From the NCBI GenBank assembly GCA_000507305.1, contig DF239548.1:1431-65430 (forward strand): 64,000 bases of DNA, in the 5' to 3' direction. Under the pieces are notes generated by a model that was not told where the DNA came from, searched no databases, and worked only from the letters and a program-made list of their open reading frames with translations. Below, one piece after another: positions 12,429-25,703 of the stretch. Position 1 is the first letter of the stretch; every line of letters starts with the position of its first letter. This stretch comes from Breviolum minutum Mf 1.05b.01. Its lineage: Eukaryota > Sar > Dinophyceae > Suessiales > Symbiodiniaceae. A program made the position numbers and the translations under genes.

Positions 12429-15400
12429 ATGGAACCACTCGGGAGGTCCCCAACATCCCCAACTTCAAACTTTACCTGCGAGGATTTTTTCGGCCATGAT
12501 TCTTTTCGTCCAGAACAGGAGGCAGTTCTCAGGAGTGCGTTGAATCGTCAGGAGCGGTTGCTGGAAAAATGCTTGCAGAATGTCTAAATTTAGTGTTTTT
12601 TTATGTTTTTTTTTCAGTGAGCCCTCGCTTCCCTAAAGCAAATACTCGAACATGGCTTTGTATTCTCAAAGACACTTCAATACTTTACATCTTATATCAG
12701 TACCATTACCATGTTCTGTTTTTTCCTCGTTCCATGCTTTGAGTACTTCTTCCATACTTCTCCCATACCCAGAATCATCTGCAAAAATGAAAAAAACAGG
12801 ATGTGGAGATTTATTGGCCCACGGCAGCTGGTAAGAGTTTGATCTATCAATTGGTTGCTTTATTGAGCTGGAAGAGGAAACGTGGCATTGTCATTGTGGT
12901 GGAGCCCACTATCCCTGTGAAACAGGAGGGGTTTCTGTCCAGGGGAGTTGGAAGTAGAAACCCGAGATTCAACAAACCTTTATGATTTCATAATGTGATT
13001 TCATATGATTTCATGGTTTTAGAATGTTTTAGCATGTTTTAGCAATTTTATGACTCCATGATTTTAGCAATTTTCTTGTGACGTTTCGCAACTTCCCAGT
13101 GGTTTTCCTGAGATTCTTGGTAACCGTTACCTGCCAGGACCAGGTTCAACATTTCAATGCCAGGGCAGAAGAGTATCATCGCCGCCACGGGGACGAAACA
13201 TCACCGTTTCAAGCGTGTTTGTTGGGAACTGCGCAGCGAGACGAGACGATCATTAAGAATGCTGTGGGCGGAGAGTACTGCGCCTCGACTTTCCTGCGGG
13301 CTTTTCTTGTGAAAATGCATAGTGGATTGTAATGAACTGCATCGGTCTATTTGGATTACATTTACGTCAATATAAAGCGGCATTAATTGTTTGATTTCAA
13401 TCAAGGGGCAAACCTGCACCAATGCTGACAGAAGGATGCTTTCCATTTGTCAGAGGCAGGGCATAGTCATGGGCAGTCAGTTTTTTCAATCCCAAAACAA
13501 ACGACAAGTGAAGATAGTTGCAAACATTGACAGTTGTGCTTGGTGAAAGCTGAAGGAAATGTAAGTGTCGCTACCTTTGCTAAGGTTTGATCTATTTATG
13601 CCCCGAATCCTTGACACAGAGATATTTGCAGGTGCGAATCCGGCGAGAGAATTTGCTTCAACATGTAGTTATAGCATGGCCGTTTCCACCAATCCATGTA
13701 GCTCTCCAAAATAAAACCAGGCCTTTTTCCCGTTGCGGAATCGTGTCTTGGTTTGGCAAACAGTGGTTGCACATGAGTGGGGATTTTTGCGGTCGAGGGG
13801 AATGGCGAACATCAAAAAAGATGAATCTGCAGTGTCCAACTTTTTTGTTGTTGCTCTTCCTTGAAGGTAACTTGCACTGCGTATGATGTCTGAGGTGAAC
13901 AAGTCTCGATGTTTGCCATAGATGAGGCATGCTACATCCCTTTGTGGGGTCTGAGTTTTCGTCCGGCCTTCCAAGACCTTGCTTGGCTGCGGGAAGCGTT
14001 GCTTGGCTAAGTGTCGGCTACGTCGTGGCAATGGGTATTTTCTGTTTCAATCAAGAGATGCTGTGGAAGGTACGGAAACTTTTCCAGGAGCTGTTTTTTG
14101 TTTTGGTATTTTTTGATCCTGGGACTCTTTTCGATGTCGTCATTTGCAGGATGGATTTGGCTTGGATCTCATGCAGATCTTCTTTAATATTTTATTATTC
14201 ATTATATTTTATTATAATAAATTAATGATATTATTTGATCTGATTCAATGCAAAATTGTCAATCTGCTTGGAAAATTGTGAATACAATAATTAATGTTTA
14301 CAACTCGTCCAGTGGGGTTGATATGCGTTACATGTTTACCTTTGTTGGATGGACTTCTTTTCTTGCGTAGCCTATGGTGCACTGATTTGACTCACTGATT
14401 CGACAAGTGCCATCCCATGCGTCACTTGCTTGTGTAGAAAGTGTAAATTGAACATCCATTTTAACACGTCTCATGACATCTCAGGACAGATACATAGCCA
14501 ACTTATATCAGCCCCGGCATTTGTATAGCCTGAGAATTTCCGTTCTTTTTAGGTACAATGAATTATAATATACTGCACCAAGTGTCAAGAGTTCCTCTGA
14601 AAGAAAACATTTTGTGTGTGCAGTTCGCAAACGTGAGCGTTTCGTGGAACCGGGAGGTATGAATCGGTGCCCATTTTAGCACTATCTGGCACTGCACCTC
14701 CACTTCGTCAGAGACATATCCAGCAATCCTTGGGTCTACGAAACGCCTTGCGATGCTCGGTGTGAAACCACATTTGTTTTGTTGCAATTTTTTGGTTGTC
14801 ACCTGTTGTTTTGGATGCATGATATTGAAAGATTTGAAAAAAGAGATTTAACGTGTCTACTCTTAGTGGTGACCCAGTGAAACATGGTGATCTCTCAGAA
14901 GCTGCTTCCCTGAAACACTCAGGAAGTACGAGGCCGCACACCTGGAGCAGATCAAAAATTGCGGAATTGAGGGCTCTTCATAAATGTGTATAAAAACCCG
15001 ACAGTTATTTCGTTTTACCACCCAAAAGATGTTAACGTTTCTTTTTTTCAATATGTAAGAGTCAGAGTTTCTTACAGTCAGTCACTAAGAGCTGCATTTC
15101 AAAATATCCTTCGCCGGAGGCCGATGTTCCGACGCAATCTGCAGTTGGAGATGCATCGTTGTGAAACAGAAACATGGCAGCGTAAGGTTCAAGGTAGTCA
15201 TGGGGTAGCCATAGCTAGCTGTTTGTTAGCATCAGATGAATACCTTAGGAATGTGAACTTCAAAGATACCACGTGCCATGATAACTGTTTGATCTCAAAA
15301 CTGCAGCTCAGGATGAGGAAAAGTTGAAGATGGTTCTGGAATTGCTTGAGCACAAGGTCTATCCAGCCTTTTGGCATCACTATATATAGTCAGGTGTGTT

Positions 15401-18400
15401 ACTGTCCCAGCTAAAGTTTTGAATGTTTCATACTTTCCTAGCATTGTGACATATGCTGACTGCACTTGAATGCTTTCAGCCCCTGCATGCGTGTACTCAT
15501 AGGTCAGAATTTTTGCATGATTTATTATACGCCTTTGTGAATCACTGTAGTCTTGTTGCACCTTCATCTTCAGGCTGTTCTGTATGTCCCGACCAAACCA
15601 CTTGCAAGAAGGCAGTGGTGGGGTTTGACCGACCAAACTTTGGATCAGACCGAGACAAAACCTTTCGAGAGATGTTTGCCTTCCCCATGCCTTTCGACAT
15701 CAATAGGATTGTTACTTGTGGGTCCGACGTGTGCCTGCATAATACCAGAGTGTGTTTGTCATGTTTTTTCACTGCTTTCCATTCTGCTACATGCTCCATT
15801 TGTGTCTCTAATATTTTGTTTCACCATGACAGGGTTCGACGACGCTTGCAAAAAGCTTTGGAAGATTGCACCTTGTCAAAGGATTTGCAGCAGACTGACA
15901 GTTGGCTTCTTGGAACTGGGGAGGGTGGAACTTGACGCAATTTGTCGGCCAGAAAACGTGTAAAGAAACACGAAAACGTTGTTGAAAAATGTTGCACATG
16001 TGGATTCTGAATATACGTACAATAATATACCATGCAATGCTAGTTGCCTGATTCGTGACTCCGATTGTTTTCTCAAAATCCGAAAGAGGGGGTAGGTTGC
16101 CAATTGGGTTTCGGGTCTGTGCCTGATTGAGCACTCCTACCAAACCTATGAGGTACCTCAAATGGAGGTAATTTGCCTTGTAATTTTGTTTTGGGTCATT
16201 TTCCTTGGATTTCCTATTTTGCATCAGCCTTACATAATATACTACTGGTTATGCAGGCGATTTCAGTTTGAGATACCTGGAAATTTTGGCAACTCTCCAG
16301 TGTATTGATGGTTTCTCTTCGGTACGCCAAAAATTTCCCAGCAAAAATCCTCTTGGAGTGGGTGAGTCAATATGATGCCAAAATGGACAGAAAGCCACGT
16401 CAACCATAGAGTTGCTACGTTGCTTAAGGGTTTGGTACTGAAAAGAAATCTCATTGTAAGTCACCTTCCAGGGATTTATTGGGTGACATGACAGCTTCCT
16501 CAAATTCCATGGATACCCAAACATGTTGTTTTGTTCAAAGGTATCGTTTTTTTTTGATGTGTTTGGAATCATCATTTTGGCCGTGATTGGTTCTGGACAT
16601 CCCTAACTTTGAGGATTTTCCAGATGCAAACGGAAAATTGAGGTGACCTCAATCTGAACATTGGCTACATTGATGGTGAGACACCACCAGCTGCCAGGGC
16701 TTCAAACAATTTGGAATTTTGCCAGCATAATTTGGCTCTTAACCTGTTAAATCAGAGTTTGGAAGACTTTTCCGGTTGGATTTTGCCATGGATTGAAGCC
16801 CCCCAAAGTGGCGGCGCTAACTTGGGCATATTATTTTGATGAGAATAGAATCATGGTTCCTCCTATATTGCCTGAAGCATGATGGAAAACAATCAGCCAG
16901 TGGCAATGGAGAATTAGTGTGTATAGTATTGTATAGTAATATAAGTAACATAGTCAATATATACGACAATATATAAAGCTGATGCAAATGATTATGATGC
17001 ACTGATTGTAGGACCCTGTTGACATACACGATTTCTGGGCCGAATGAATCACTGCAAAAGACAGTCTCAGCTTCTATGACTTAGTGCTACTTTTCATTTC
17101 TTTCATCTGATGGAGGATTCATGGAAAGATGACTTTCTGGATGAAAGAAATCCTGGAATCCATTGAAATCCTCCCAACCAAAAAGCTTTGATCCCCGTCT
17201 CCAAACCAGGATTTCCAGTCTCATCGCATCGACCTGATGGTTGCTACAGATGCCTATGGTCAAGGGATCGATAAGGCGGATATCCGTTTGATCGTCCACT
17301 GGGAACCACCGGTGAATTTGGAGATGCGACCTGAATTGGTTGTGGGTGTGGGATGGTGTGGGGAAGAAGAGCCATGGGGAGATCTTTGTTGTGACCTGTG
17401 CTTTAATCCAGGGGTGAACTTTGGTGGATTTGTGCACAGCTTTCCTATGAGGGTTGAGTTTGTGTGATTTGTGCGTTGTTTTATTGTTTTTCTACTTACA
17501 TAATGATTACATATATGTTTATTATATATTATGTATATATAAATATCTTATATATATATATACATGATAGACATTGTATATAGAGAGAGAATCATGCGTT
17601 TGTGTTCGCTCATGTGTGCCGTCATTTGAATACTCATTTCAGAACTTTCGGTTGGCCATGTCCTTCTGATACAAGTGAAGTGACAGAACTACCAACCTTC
17701 AAATCCATTCATACCCATTCAATGTTTGTACAACGAATGATAACATGCCACAATATGGGACCATCTCAGGGACCATTGTTTTAAATGTTTGCTGATCTAT
17801 CGGTTTGCCCAAGGTATGTGAATCACATTGGTCGTGCTGGCCGGGATGGCTTCACATCTCGATGTATCTTACTATACAGTAATAGCTGGTGGACTCAGCT
17901 GTTTGAGGATGGCAGAGCCTTTACCAAGGAGTTGGGTATCCCGGTTTTTCATGATTCTCATGCTTCACACGGACCGGTGTGGTGATTGACAAGTACAAGG
18001 TCTAAGGATTCCATGAAATTCCCCTCAGGCGAATGGAGTGAGTCGGGTAGATGTTTGACATGATGAACTCAAAAGAAATGACATGAACAATACAAAGACT
18101 CACAGACGCTGCAGTGTGACTTGCGATTTCGTCGCTTTGACGTCCAAGGCTAGAGGGTATGGATGAAGAGGACCGTAAGGCCTGACATGGAAGTGGTTGC
18201 TGGATGACCCTCACGATGTCCACGAAGTGGCAATGTCTATCCTTTATTTAATAGAACAAGTGCTCCGAAGAAAAAAGGGCAGACGTCCATTGATTGCACA
18301 ATTGAAATGGCAGACTCAAACAAGCAGGGGATGCTTTTTATTGATTGGCAGGGGATGTTTTTTGCTTCTAGTTTGGATCGAAGTAGTCCAAGTCGGGACC

Positions 18401-18762
18401 TCCAACACCGAAAGTTTATATATCATTAGAAGGTACAGTGTGGATCGACACCAGTCCTTGCGGTCGCATTTGAATGTCTCCCAACACATTTTCGAATCAC
18501 TGTCGATTTCACCCTGATTCTTGTTTATCCATTGTGATACAACCAGAAACCTCATTACTATTACATTTTCCCAAGCTTCAAGGTCAAGGACTACTTCCCG
18601 CACCACTAAGCTGTCAGGTGGAGTTTTCTTCACGGTCAGCACTGAAAGACTTGGTGACGTCGCGGAAGAGCTGTCGCTGGCAACGGCTTTTACACTACTA
18701 TGACTGTGCAGATGAGTTACCCCGAGAAGGCAAAGCAAACTTTCAGAACAGGATATGGTGAA
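12429..18762 (+). CDS. RecQ-family ATP-dependent DNA helicase (3'-5'), at least 13 exons
   Basis: This is a superfamily 2 helicase of the RecQ type, which unwinds DNA using ATP in repair and recombination. Exon 1 (12429-12551) starts with ATG and carries motif 0 (FFGHDSFRPEQE). 12800-12925 has motif I (WPTAAGKSLIYQ). 13138-13279 begins DQVQHF. 13585-about 13650 has IYLCPESLTQ. 13895-13997 has motif II (AIDEACYIPLWGLSFRPAF). 14657-14749 has motif III (PILALSGTAPPLRQRHI). 15120-15186 has RRNLQLEM, followed by 15312-15356 and 15574-about 15615 (AVLYVPTK). An exon ending at 17142 gives KDDFLD, 17219-17322 has motif V (MVATDAYGQGIDKADIR), and 17814 onward has motif VI (HIGRAGRDG). A later piece (about 18610-18762) has CRWQRLLHYYD, like the start of the RecQ zinc domain; the remaining cysteines were not found. 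Reading phases match at almost every junction with GA, GC or GT donors. Motif II is DEAC, not DEAH. Between 15615 and 17090 and after 17880 the structure is incomplete. Confidence 0.88.
17494..17590. repeat. AT-rich microsatellite in a helicase intron
   Basis: An imperfect TA/ATAT run, including TATATATATATACAT, lies in the intron between the motif V and motif VI exons of the helicase gene. Similar AT runs occur at about 26915-26960, 30703-30740 and 55655-55725. Confidence 0.85.
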
Positions 18763-18769
18763 CATGATG

Positions 18770-19790
18770 CAGTAGAATTGGTGTGAAGTACAGGTAGAAC
18801 TTGATTGTGTCTCCTCGCTCTTTGTAACGTCTCAGCCAGAATCTATTACATTATATTACATTGTCAAAACGATGGAGACACCCTATCAAAGCAACATGTC
18901 ACTCTCTTGACTGGTACAGGACGAACACTTGCACATATCTCTCCACATGTTTGAGGAGCTTCATCGTTATATCTTCTTAAACATTGTACATCGTATATGA
19001 TATATCATTATATTTATATATACATATTTTGTATGATATGTTTGTTTTCAATATTTTCTGTTGGATATACTTGTATTTTGACGTATGATACATTGTGACT
19101 TTTGCATAGTAGAATAGTAGACTATTTATTTCATTAAATATACGTACATACAGTTAGATAATCATAAAGACAGTATTCCATCAAAAATTGAATGGGACCT
19201 TACCAACGGACCCCTAAGAAGGTCACTAGAGCTATCAAATACCCAGGTTTAGGGGTCCGTTCAGTGGGTCCTGTTGGAGATTTCTTGGAAGTACACATGC
19301 ATCATCATTCCACCATCATTGCTTAGATCTCACCAGACCGACTCTGCCAGGTTGTGGGTCATGCGACGTTTGCATGGGACGTTACCAGCATGAATCTGGA
19401 GAAGGATGGGGCAGGGGGGGGGGAGTGTATAGAGGTCACATAAAATGCAGATGATCACGAAACTTTTGCAACTAGTGTTGATGCCAGAAACCTTAAACAA
19501 CTGGAAACATGAGAAAGTGTTTTGGCACACTGCATGAGTGAGATGGAAGAGTGTCACATTGAATTGGTTTTTCTTTTTTCTTTTTGCCCTCATCCCTGTA
19601 AAAGGGAGACAAGGATAGGAGGGAGTAATGAACCAACCACAACAGGAACTCCCTGTCCGATTGCTGCAGAACAGTAGTGCTTGCCCATGGATTGGCATCA
19701 ATCATGTTTTGTGTCACTATTTGATTTTTGTTCAATAGCAATTGGTGAGAGCTTGCTTGATGAGAGAGAATGAAACCCTGCGCAGATTTC
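18770..19790. other. Intergenic stretch without a supported gene
   Basis: The sequence is AT-rich in its first third (18970-19160). I see no exon with a convincing frame, and the long minus-strand open frames at 19330-19882 contain no recognisable motif and have low-complexity composition. A diverged direct repeat (GGACCTTACCAACGGACCCC against GGGTCCGTTCAGTGGGTCC, inverted) lies at about 19197-19272. Confidence 0.5.
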
Positions 19791-19799
19791 ACCGTTGGT

Positions 19800-19905
19800 G
19801 CTCGATTATTGCTATTGTCTTTGCAGCTGGCAGAGACTTGCAGCAAACTAAAACCCAATGTCGATGCTGCTTGGCTTGGCATTGTGGGTGTTGTTATTGT
19901 TGTCT

Positions 19906-19958
<53 letters not shown>

Positions 19959-22352
19959 GGTGGTGGTGGTGGTGGTGGTGGTGGTGTTGCAGCTTATCGT
20001 TCATGTTTCTTTCTGCATTCACAACAGTGTAGTCGGTTTTTATTTGCGTTTTTTTAAAATGATAGTTTCATGTTTTACATTGTTTGTTTTAAAATTTCAG
20101 GCATGAACTTCCTATCTTCAGTGCTGTTTTTGTTTGTGCCACTTTTGCCTCCACATACCTGTGATTGCAACCTTGTCGCATCAGAAAGTTCACCAAAAAG
20201 GTTGCGAGAGTGCCGCTGTAGGATTTTCACTCCATCAATCAATCTGGATGTATAGCAACTTCAGACGGCTTCACCGCGAATGGTGTTTTAGCAGGATCCT
20301 TCTTGAAAATGATGTAGATAACATCCTGGAATTCATAGAAGCTTGGGTGAATAATAAACAGAGTGTGTCCATGGCCATGGGGTACCAAAAGGCAAAAGAT
20401 CAGAAATTTGGGTACTCCGTGTTCTAATTATCCAATCTTAGGATCGTTAGATTCAAAAACATGTTAGTTTTCAGGCATCATGTAATGTTCTTCCCGCTGA
20501 TTCTGGAGGGTCCCCGGATCAAAATGCACCGGTGGGGTTATCATGCCAAACATCCTAAAGCTGATTCCACTGCCAATCCAAAACCGAGGTGCTAGACATT
20601 GCCTTGGGAAAGTTTGACGAAGCAATAGAGGAGGAGCGTAGCTGATGACTGTTTGTTCTTTTTCGGTTAGGTGAACGGTAGGATGAAGGGGATCAAGAAA
20701 AGCTCGGAGTTTGCATCATATGTTTTGTTGATGATGCCACTCACATTACAAAGTGCAATCAATCTTTATTTGTTTGAGGACAAAGGGAATCAAAGCGATG
20801 AGAAAGGGATGAATATTCAACTTCATCCCGGCCCATGATCTAATTGTGCAACGTTGCTACTTACTGAAAGAAGTGTCCAAATGTTGAGCTTAATTTTTGT
20901 TAGGTTTTTCCAGTACGAAAAAATGCATGACTTTTTTTCAGAAGCTTCGGAAACCACTCCCAGTTCTCCTCAAGTCAGCGCCATTGCGCCATTCATAGGA
21001 CAACCAAAAGAAAATGGACTCGTTGAGGTGCTGCGGCCAAAAAAACATCAGACATTCAATCGATGGGAATTTTCACAGCTTTTATAGTTGATTATCCTTA
21101 TGTTTGTTTGGGTAAGTCTTATGTTTACCTTTGTGGATTGTGTTTTGGGTGGATGTGCTTGCAACTGAGACAGCGGATGCGACTGTGTTTCAAGTATTTT
21201 CAAGCTATATCTTACCTGTTGATTCGATGGGCTTGGAACTTGCAAAGAAGACCATTTGTCATGACTTTAGCGAACATCACTGGAGACGGACTCGATCATA
21301 GCCAAAATTGCCTGAGTCCCATTCACAGCTCACCAATGAACCTCGGATTTCGGTGCTTGCTGGACAGATCTTCACTAGATTGCCGACAACGTCAGAAAGG
21401 ATGCCGGGCATGGGAGACGTTGCAAAGACTGAAAATTGCACAAAAGTATGTAAGTTATTTCGTTTATGTAAGGATCATTAACGTCCTTGACATAGACATC
21501 AGTATGGCATTTGTCATCATTAGTTTTCCCGGCAAAACATGTCAATTTTCTCCCATCTTTTTTCCTACTTTTTGTTGGTCGAAGGATTCCTACGAGAGTT
21601 GCTGAACCTTTTGTGGACCAACGACTTTGTGACCAAAAAATATGCTGGCATTGATGAAGCAAAAACCAAGAGGGGTGGAAGCAAGCAACTGCTGAGATTC
21701 CTATGGTTTTTGACCACCAAAGGCCAAGGGACCCAGTGGGCAGGCAGATCTTTGTGCACAGATAAATTTGGAGGAAAATACTGCGACAAATCGTTCGAAT
21801 CGCTTGAGAATTCACAAATCTTGTTGAAAAATGGCATTTCGCATCCCAGACATTATTACGTTTGTAACTTGATGATCTTTGAATGGAAGAGATGAACCAT
21901 ATAAGCTTGACACTTGCCATTTGAAACTTAGACTAAAACCAAGGCACCCAAGCTCTCAAAGATGATGCCATCCAGCTGATGCCCAGTAAAGAACTGTCCA
22001 TGAAGTTGGAGCCAGGTCGCTTGGAAAGGTTCAGATTTAGTAATTTGACTATAAGGGTCAGGGAAGCTTGCTTCAGTCAGCTGATCTCAATTTCAACTGG
22101 TGGTATTTGTCCAAATATCTCACTAGGATGTATGGTATCAGATATGACAAGATATAACATGCTATAACAATGATATGATACCAATATGTTTCAGTATGAT
22201 CCCCAAATCTCAGTGTTTTGCTTCCATGTAACATTTTGACTGGCCATTGAGGAGGAACGCTAAAAGGCCACCGCAAAGCTGACAAGGCCCTCTCCAGGGC
22301 CTACAATGAGTTTGCACGGATGGACTACTCCGACAAAGAGGCCGAATACTGA
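19800..22352 (+). CDS. Multi-exon gene of unknown function
   Basis: Several + strand stretches read as exons. They are about 19828-19893 (LAETCSKLKPNVDAAWLGIV), 20220-20345, 20670-20750 (VNGRMKGIKKSSEFASYVLL), 20940-21050 (EASETTPSSPQVSAIAPFIG), and a longer one at about 21586-21840 that gives RELLNLLWTNDFVTKKYAGI and, later, WAGRSLCTDKFGGKYCDKSF. These are followed by about 21943-22035 (DAIQLMPSKELSMKLEPGRL) and a final exon at about 22259-22352, LKGHRKADKALSRAYNEFAR, ending at TGA. The last three exons are the best supported. I recognise no domain. A (TTG)n(GTG)n microsatellite lies just after the first stretch. Confidence 0.45.
19889..19986. repeat. (TTG)n(GTG)n compound microsatellite
   Basis: About 55 bases of TTG/TTA-type triplets pass directly into about 43 bases of GTG triplets. 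The open frames that cross it give poly-Leu, poly-Val, poly-Cys or poly-Trp and are artefacts of the repeat. Confidence 0.95.
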
Positions 22353-22483
22353 AATTTGGGCAGGAGACCACAGGCTAATTCAGAGGACTGTAACAATCAG
22401 AAATACAGACATCGGGCGTCTCCGGGGTCCGTCTGAAACATCGGGCGTCTCCGTGACGAACGCAAAGGTTGGATAAGGTTGGT

Positions 22484-22690
22484 ATAAAGGTACTATTTCT
22501 ACAACCGTTGACATCATTGGGTCATGTGTTGATTCCCAAACTTGACGCTTTACAGAGATGTGCTGAGTTTTTTTGCTTGCAAAAGTCGTGTCAGGCAAAA
22601 GAAGAAGCAATGGATCATTTGTTCGATGTGCCCTGGGATACTAGAGGAATGGGTTTGTCAAAGCTCCAAGTCGCTTTGGAAACAATTTGA
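22484..22690 (+). CDS. Exon-like open frame, unknown protein
   Basis: An open frame ending at TGA gives HVLIPKLDALQRCAEFF followed by KEEAMDHLFDVPWDTRGMG. Its composition is that of a soluble protein and it looks like a final exon. It begins just after the stop of the preceding gene, so it belongs either to the last exon of an overlapping or alternative transcript or to a separate gene. No family was recognised. Confidence 0.35.
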   Translation: MKVLFLQPLTSLGHVLIPKLDALQRCAEFFCLQKSCQAKEEAMDHLFDVPWDTRGMGLSKLQVALETI

Positions 22691-22989
22691 CAATGCACAA
22701 AGTGAGAGTAGTTTTTAGTTTCAAATATTGTATGCATAGATGTAACGTATATATGCAATAAGTATGCATATGCACGCATATACCCTAAAAAAACACAGCA
22801 GCAAAGTGAATTTATTATTGTAAAGTGCACAAGTGTGATGGAAGACTGCCAGTTTCAGAATCATTTCGATATTAGATACTTGTGGGATTCTGTAGTAAGT
22901 TCATATTAGGTGCATATTCTACTACAAAATACAGAAGTCATTTTTCAGAAGTTGAAGTATTGAGATTTGTAGCAATTCCATGCAATTCC

Positions 22990-23183
22990 TGACCATTAGA
23001 CTTGAGGTACTGTCTGCTGCGAAGGATGCTCACACGAAGGCAACAAAAACAACGACAAAGAAAGTGTTGAAGTTGTCACCGAAGCCCAAAAAGACAAGGG
23101 CAAGGAGCCCAGACCTCTTGTATCCCGGCTTGTTTCATCAATGGTTGCTCATTGCACCAGATTCACCAGGAAAGGTCGAATAA
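22990..23183 (+). CDS. Exon-like Lys/Thr-rich segment
   Basis: After an AG at about 23004 the frame reads VLSAAKDAHTKATKTTTKKV and continues with a basic SPKPKKTRARSPD segment. The strongly basic, Ser/Pro/Thr-rich composition suggests a disordered nuclear-protein tail. There is no start codon and no family match that I can name. Confidence 0.3.
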
Positions 23184-24289
23184 AGATTAATAGAGTCTGA
23201 TTGAGGTTAGTAGTTCTGCATGAGTTCTTTGATGATTCCTGTTCTATTCTTCTTATTGCATCTTCTTACAGTATTTTTGATATGAATGACTGTTTGATTG
23301 TCAGACCTCAACAGATTTGTACTTAATTTGGTCCCACAACATTCAACTTCATCCATGTTGATAGAAACCAGATCATGGCTCGGAACGATGAGAGGCATGT
23401 GACTCCTGACGTGCTGGTACAGAAAAAGATTGAAAAGGGGACTGGTTGGAACGCGATGTTCAAAGAAAACACCGAGGAGCCTTAGCATTGACAGTGTGGG
23501 GGCAGTTTCACTTTACGAATATCTAGGAATCTCAAACCAATGTCACAAAAGATCAGATTGAGCAAACTCATGTCAATGTGACAGAATATGATATTACTCG
23601 CCATTTTATAATCATTGTACCCTGTTGATTTACCATGATGAAGTGTCGCAAAATCCTTCCTTCAAACCAGACACCCTTTTGCATCAATACAGGAGGGCAA
23701 GTGGCACTGCTCCCTGGCTATCAGAAGCTTGTGTGCAGTAGAAGCTGAAGGAAGCAACCAGGCTGAAAGTCTAAAAGTGGCATGGGGCAATTGCATCAAG
23801 CAGAAACACCGGATCAACCTTCAAGAGTCCCTTGGCTGTAAAGATTGGATGCAATGATGTTGTGTTTTCATGCTGTCATGCTAAAGCTCCACAGCATTCT
23901 CATTGCAGAAAAAGTCGTTGATGACTTTCATTGGATTTTGGTGAGCTCGGGAAATAAGAAGGTTCGCAGACAATGATGAACCTTGGATTCCACCAGGAGA
24001 CTATGGATACAAGAGCTGTTTTCAGAGCTCCCGTGCGTACCACAAGACTTTTACTTTGAAATCGTGGGTCTAGGCCACCGGAGGAACGAAACGGTGTCTC
24101 GAACCATAAGCTGAAAACTTGAAAGTGGTTGGAGGGAGGGGTATGAAGTAGTATCTTGCAACAAATTAAGGAATAGACTCATAGACACTGACTGACAAGC
24201 TTCCAAATGCACTCTTATGACTGTCCGAATGTGTCATTTCTCTCAAGACGAGTCACGAGTCATGAGATGTCACGAGAGCTTTTTCTGTT

Positions 24290-24510
24290 TGAGGTGGTGT
24301 TTGTGGTGGCTACATTGTTGTTTCCTTCGGAGAATAGCTTCCGTGGCAATCCCTGCGAGCATTGGACTAATGCTATTCGACACCCGGATGGAAGTGCTGC
24401 TGTTTGGTCCCAGAGGTCTGGTTTTAGGCAACACTTCCTTATATGCCGAATGGATGTGTACAAGACACGCAAAAAACCCAGCTTCCACGAAGAAAGGTGA
24501 TATTAGATAT
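24290..24510 (+). CDS. Exon-like hydrophobic segment
   Basis: One frame gives RRIASVAIPASIGLMLFDTR followed by MEVLLFGPRGLVLGNTSLY, which could be a membrane-associated segment. An alternative + frame over the same bases is also open, so the reading is uncertain. No neighbouring exon was linked. Confidence 0.2.
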
Positions 24511-25061
24511 TAGCAAACCCTTTCCTCCCATATTCCTGCATGAGTGAACTGTTATTTGCCGATGGTGCAATAGACACTAATAATCACTAATAGATATTGA
24601 TGAGGGACTCTGAGTTTGAGAAAAGGTGAACTTGTTTTTTGCCGAGTCTTTTCGCTTTGCGGTGAGAAACGTTCGGAGGGACAATCCAACTGCAATTCCC
24701 AGCCATTCAGCACTCAGGAAGCAGTATTGCGGTGGCGAGGTCACTTGGAAGATGAGAAGATGAGTCAATTGCAATTGTTTTGGTCTTGTTTGAGGTGCAT
24801 AAACAGGACGCAGTTCCAGTGGGTAGGGTGTATCGTCATAACTATCCTAATATTTTGCAAAACTGATTGTCACTGCCCATCACTGAGCAATCGCCCATCA
24901 TTGGATGTTAAGCTCCTATCTGGCCCCAAGAAGTCTGTTGGGTCAGTGGTTGAACATAATGCGTGTTGCAACCAACGTATCGTGTGCCAATGATTTTCAT
25001 GGTTGGATTATTCCAGAACAAGCCTTTGGGGATAAGGAAGTGATTCCGAGATTTTGCAGTC

Positions 25062-25703
25062 TTGGTGTGTATTGGTGATTTGTTGAGTTTGATAGTGTTG
25101 GTGATTCGCAACATTTGCGTCTGCACTTCGGACAAGTTCCTTCCTTTGACACCAGTAGCAATGGATGAGAATGGCATGGCCATAGTTCATGATGGCTTAG
25201 ATGTCCAGAATCCAGAATCCTGGGGCATCTTGCCGCTCAGTCATCCCTTAGGAAGAGCCTTGCATCGCAGCAGCTTCAAGTGACATGACTGAGGCATTTG
25301 CTGATCACCCAACCATGGTTCTCTTAGACACGATTAGAAAGTGACTGGAGATGATGGGATAAATCGTACCATGATATACCAAGCAAATGACTCACCCAAA
25401 CTCAAACGCATCTCCTATGTTGTTGACCTTCTCAAGTATACTGCTGCGTTGTATATGAAGAAGAACCAGCCCGGTAAACGTCCCATGAGCAGCTGTTTGC
25501 ATGAATCGCAGGAATGGAATTCGATTAATGTGTTTATTGAGCCGAGACTGACCGCCAACCATGGCGACAGTCATTTGTTGGCTAATGAACGGCTAATGAA
25601 CAAATGGCTAACGACCAAACGGCTAATGACCCACTATCGATTTAATGCTGCGGAGGAAAATACAGTTCGGAGAACCGCTGCTTCAATACCCTCTCAGGCA
25701 TGA
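25062..25703 (+). CDS. Weak exon-like pieces, unknown
   Basis: At about 25160-25280 the frame MDENGMAIVHDGLDVQNPES ends at TGA. At about 25400-25470 the frame SYVVDLLKYTAALYMKKNQ is open. Bases about 25575-25632 contain an imperfect 10-11 base tandem repeat around CGGCTAATGA. I cannot connect these into one gene. Confidence 0.2.

Noticed and set aside
13665-13930. An intron with a CA donor joining VVI directly to DEAC in the helicase
   Set aside because: The motif II exon reads further upstream (SMFAIDEAC) and can start after TGAG at 13894, which allows an ordinary GA donor in the previous exon.
19742-20106. Three overlapping frames with poly-Cys/Trp, poly-Val/Gly and poly-Leu/Val
   Set aside because: They are translations of the (TTG)n(GTG)n microsatellite in its three frames.
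21375-21920. 181-codon minus-strand open frame
   Set aside because: It overlaps the better supported + strand exon at 21586-21840 and contains no motif of its own.
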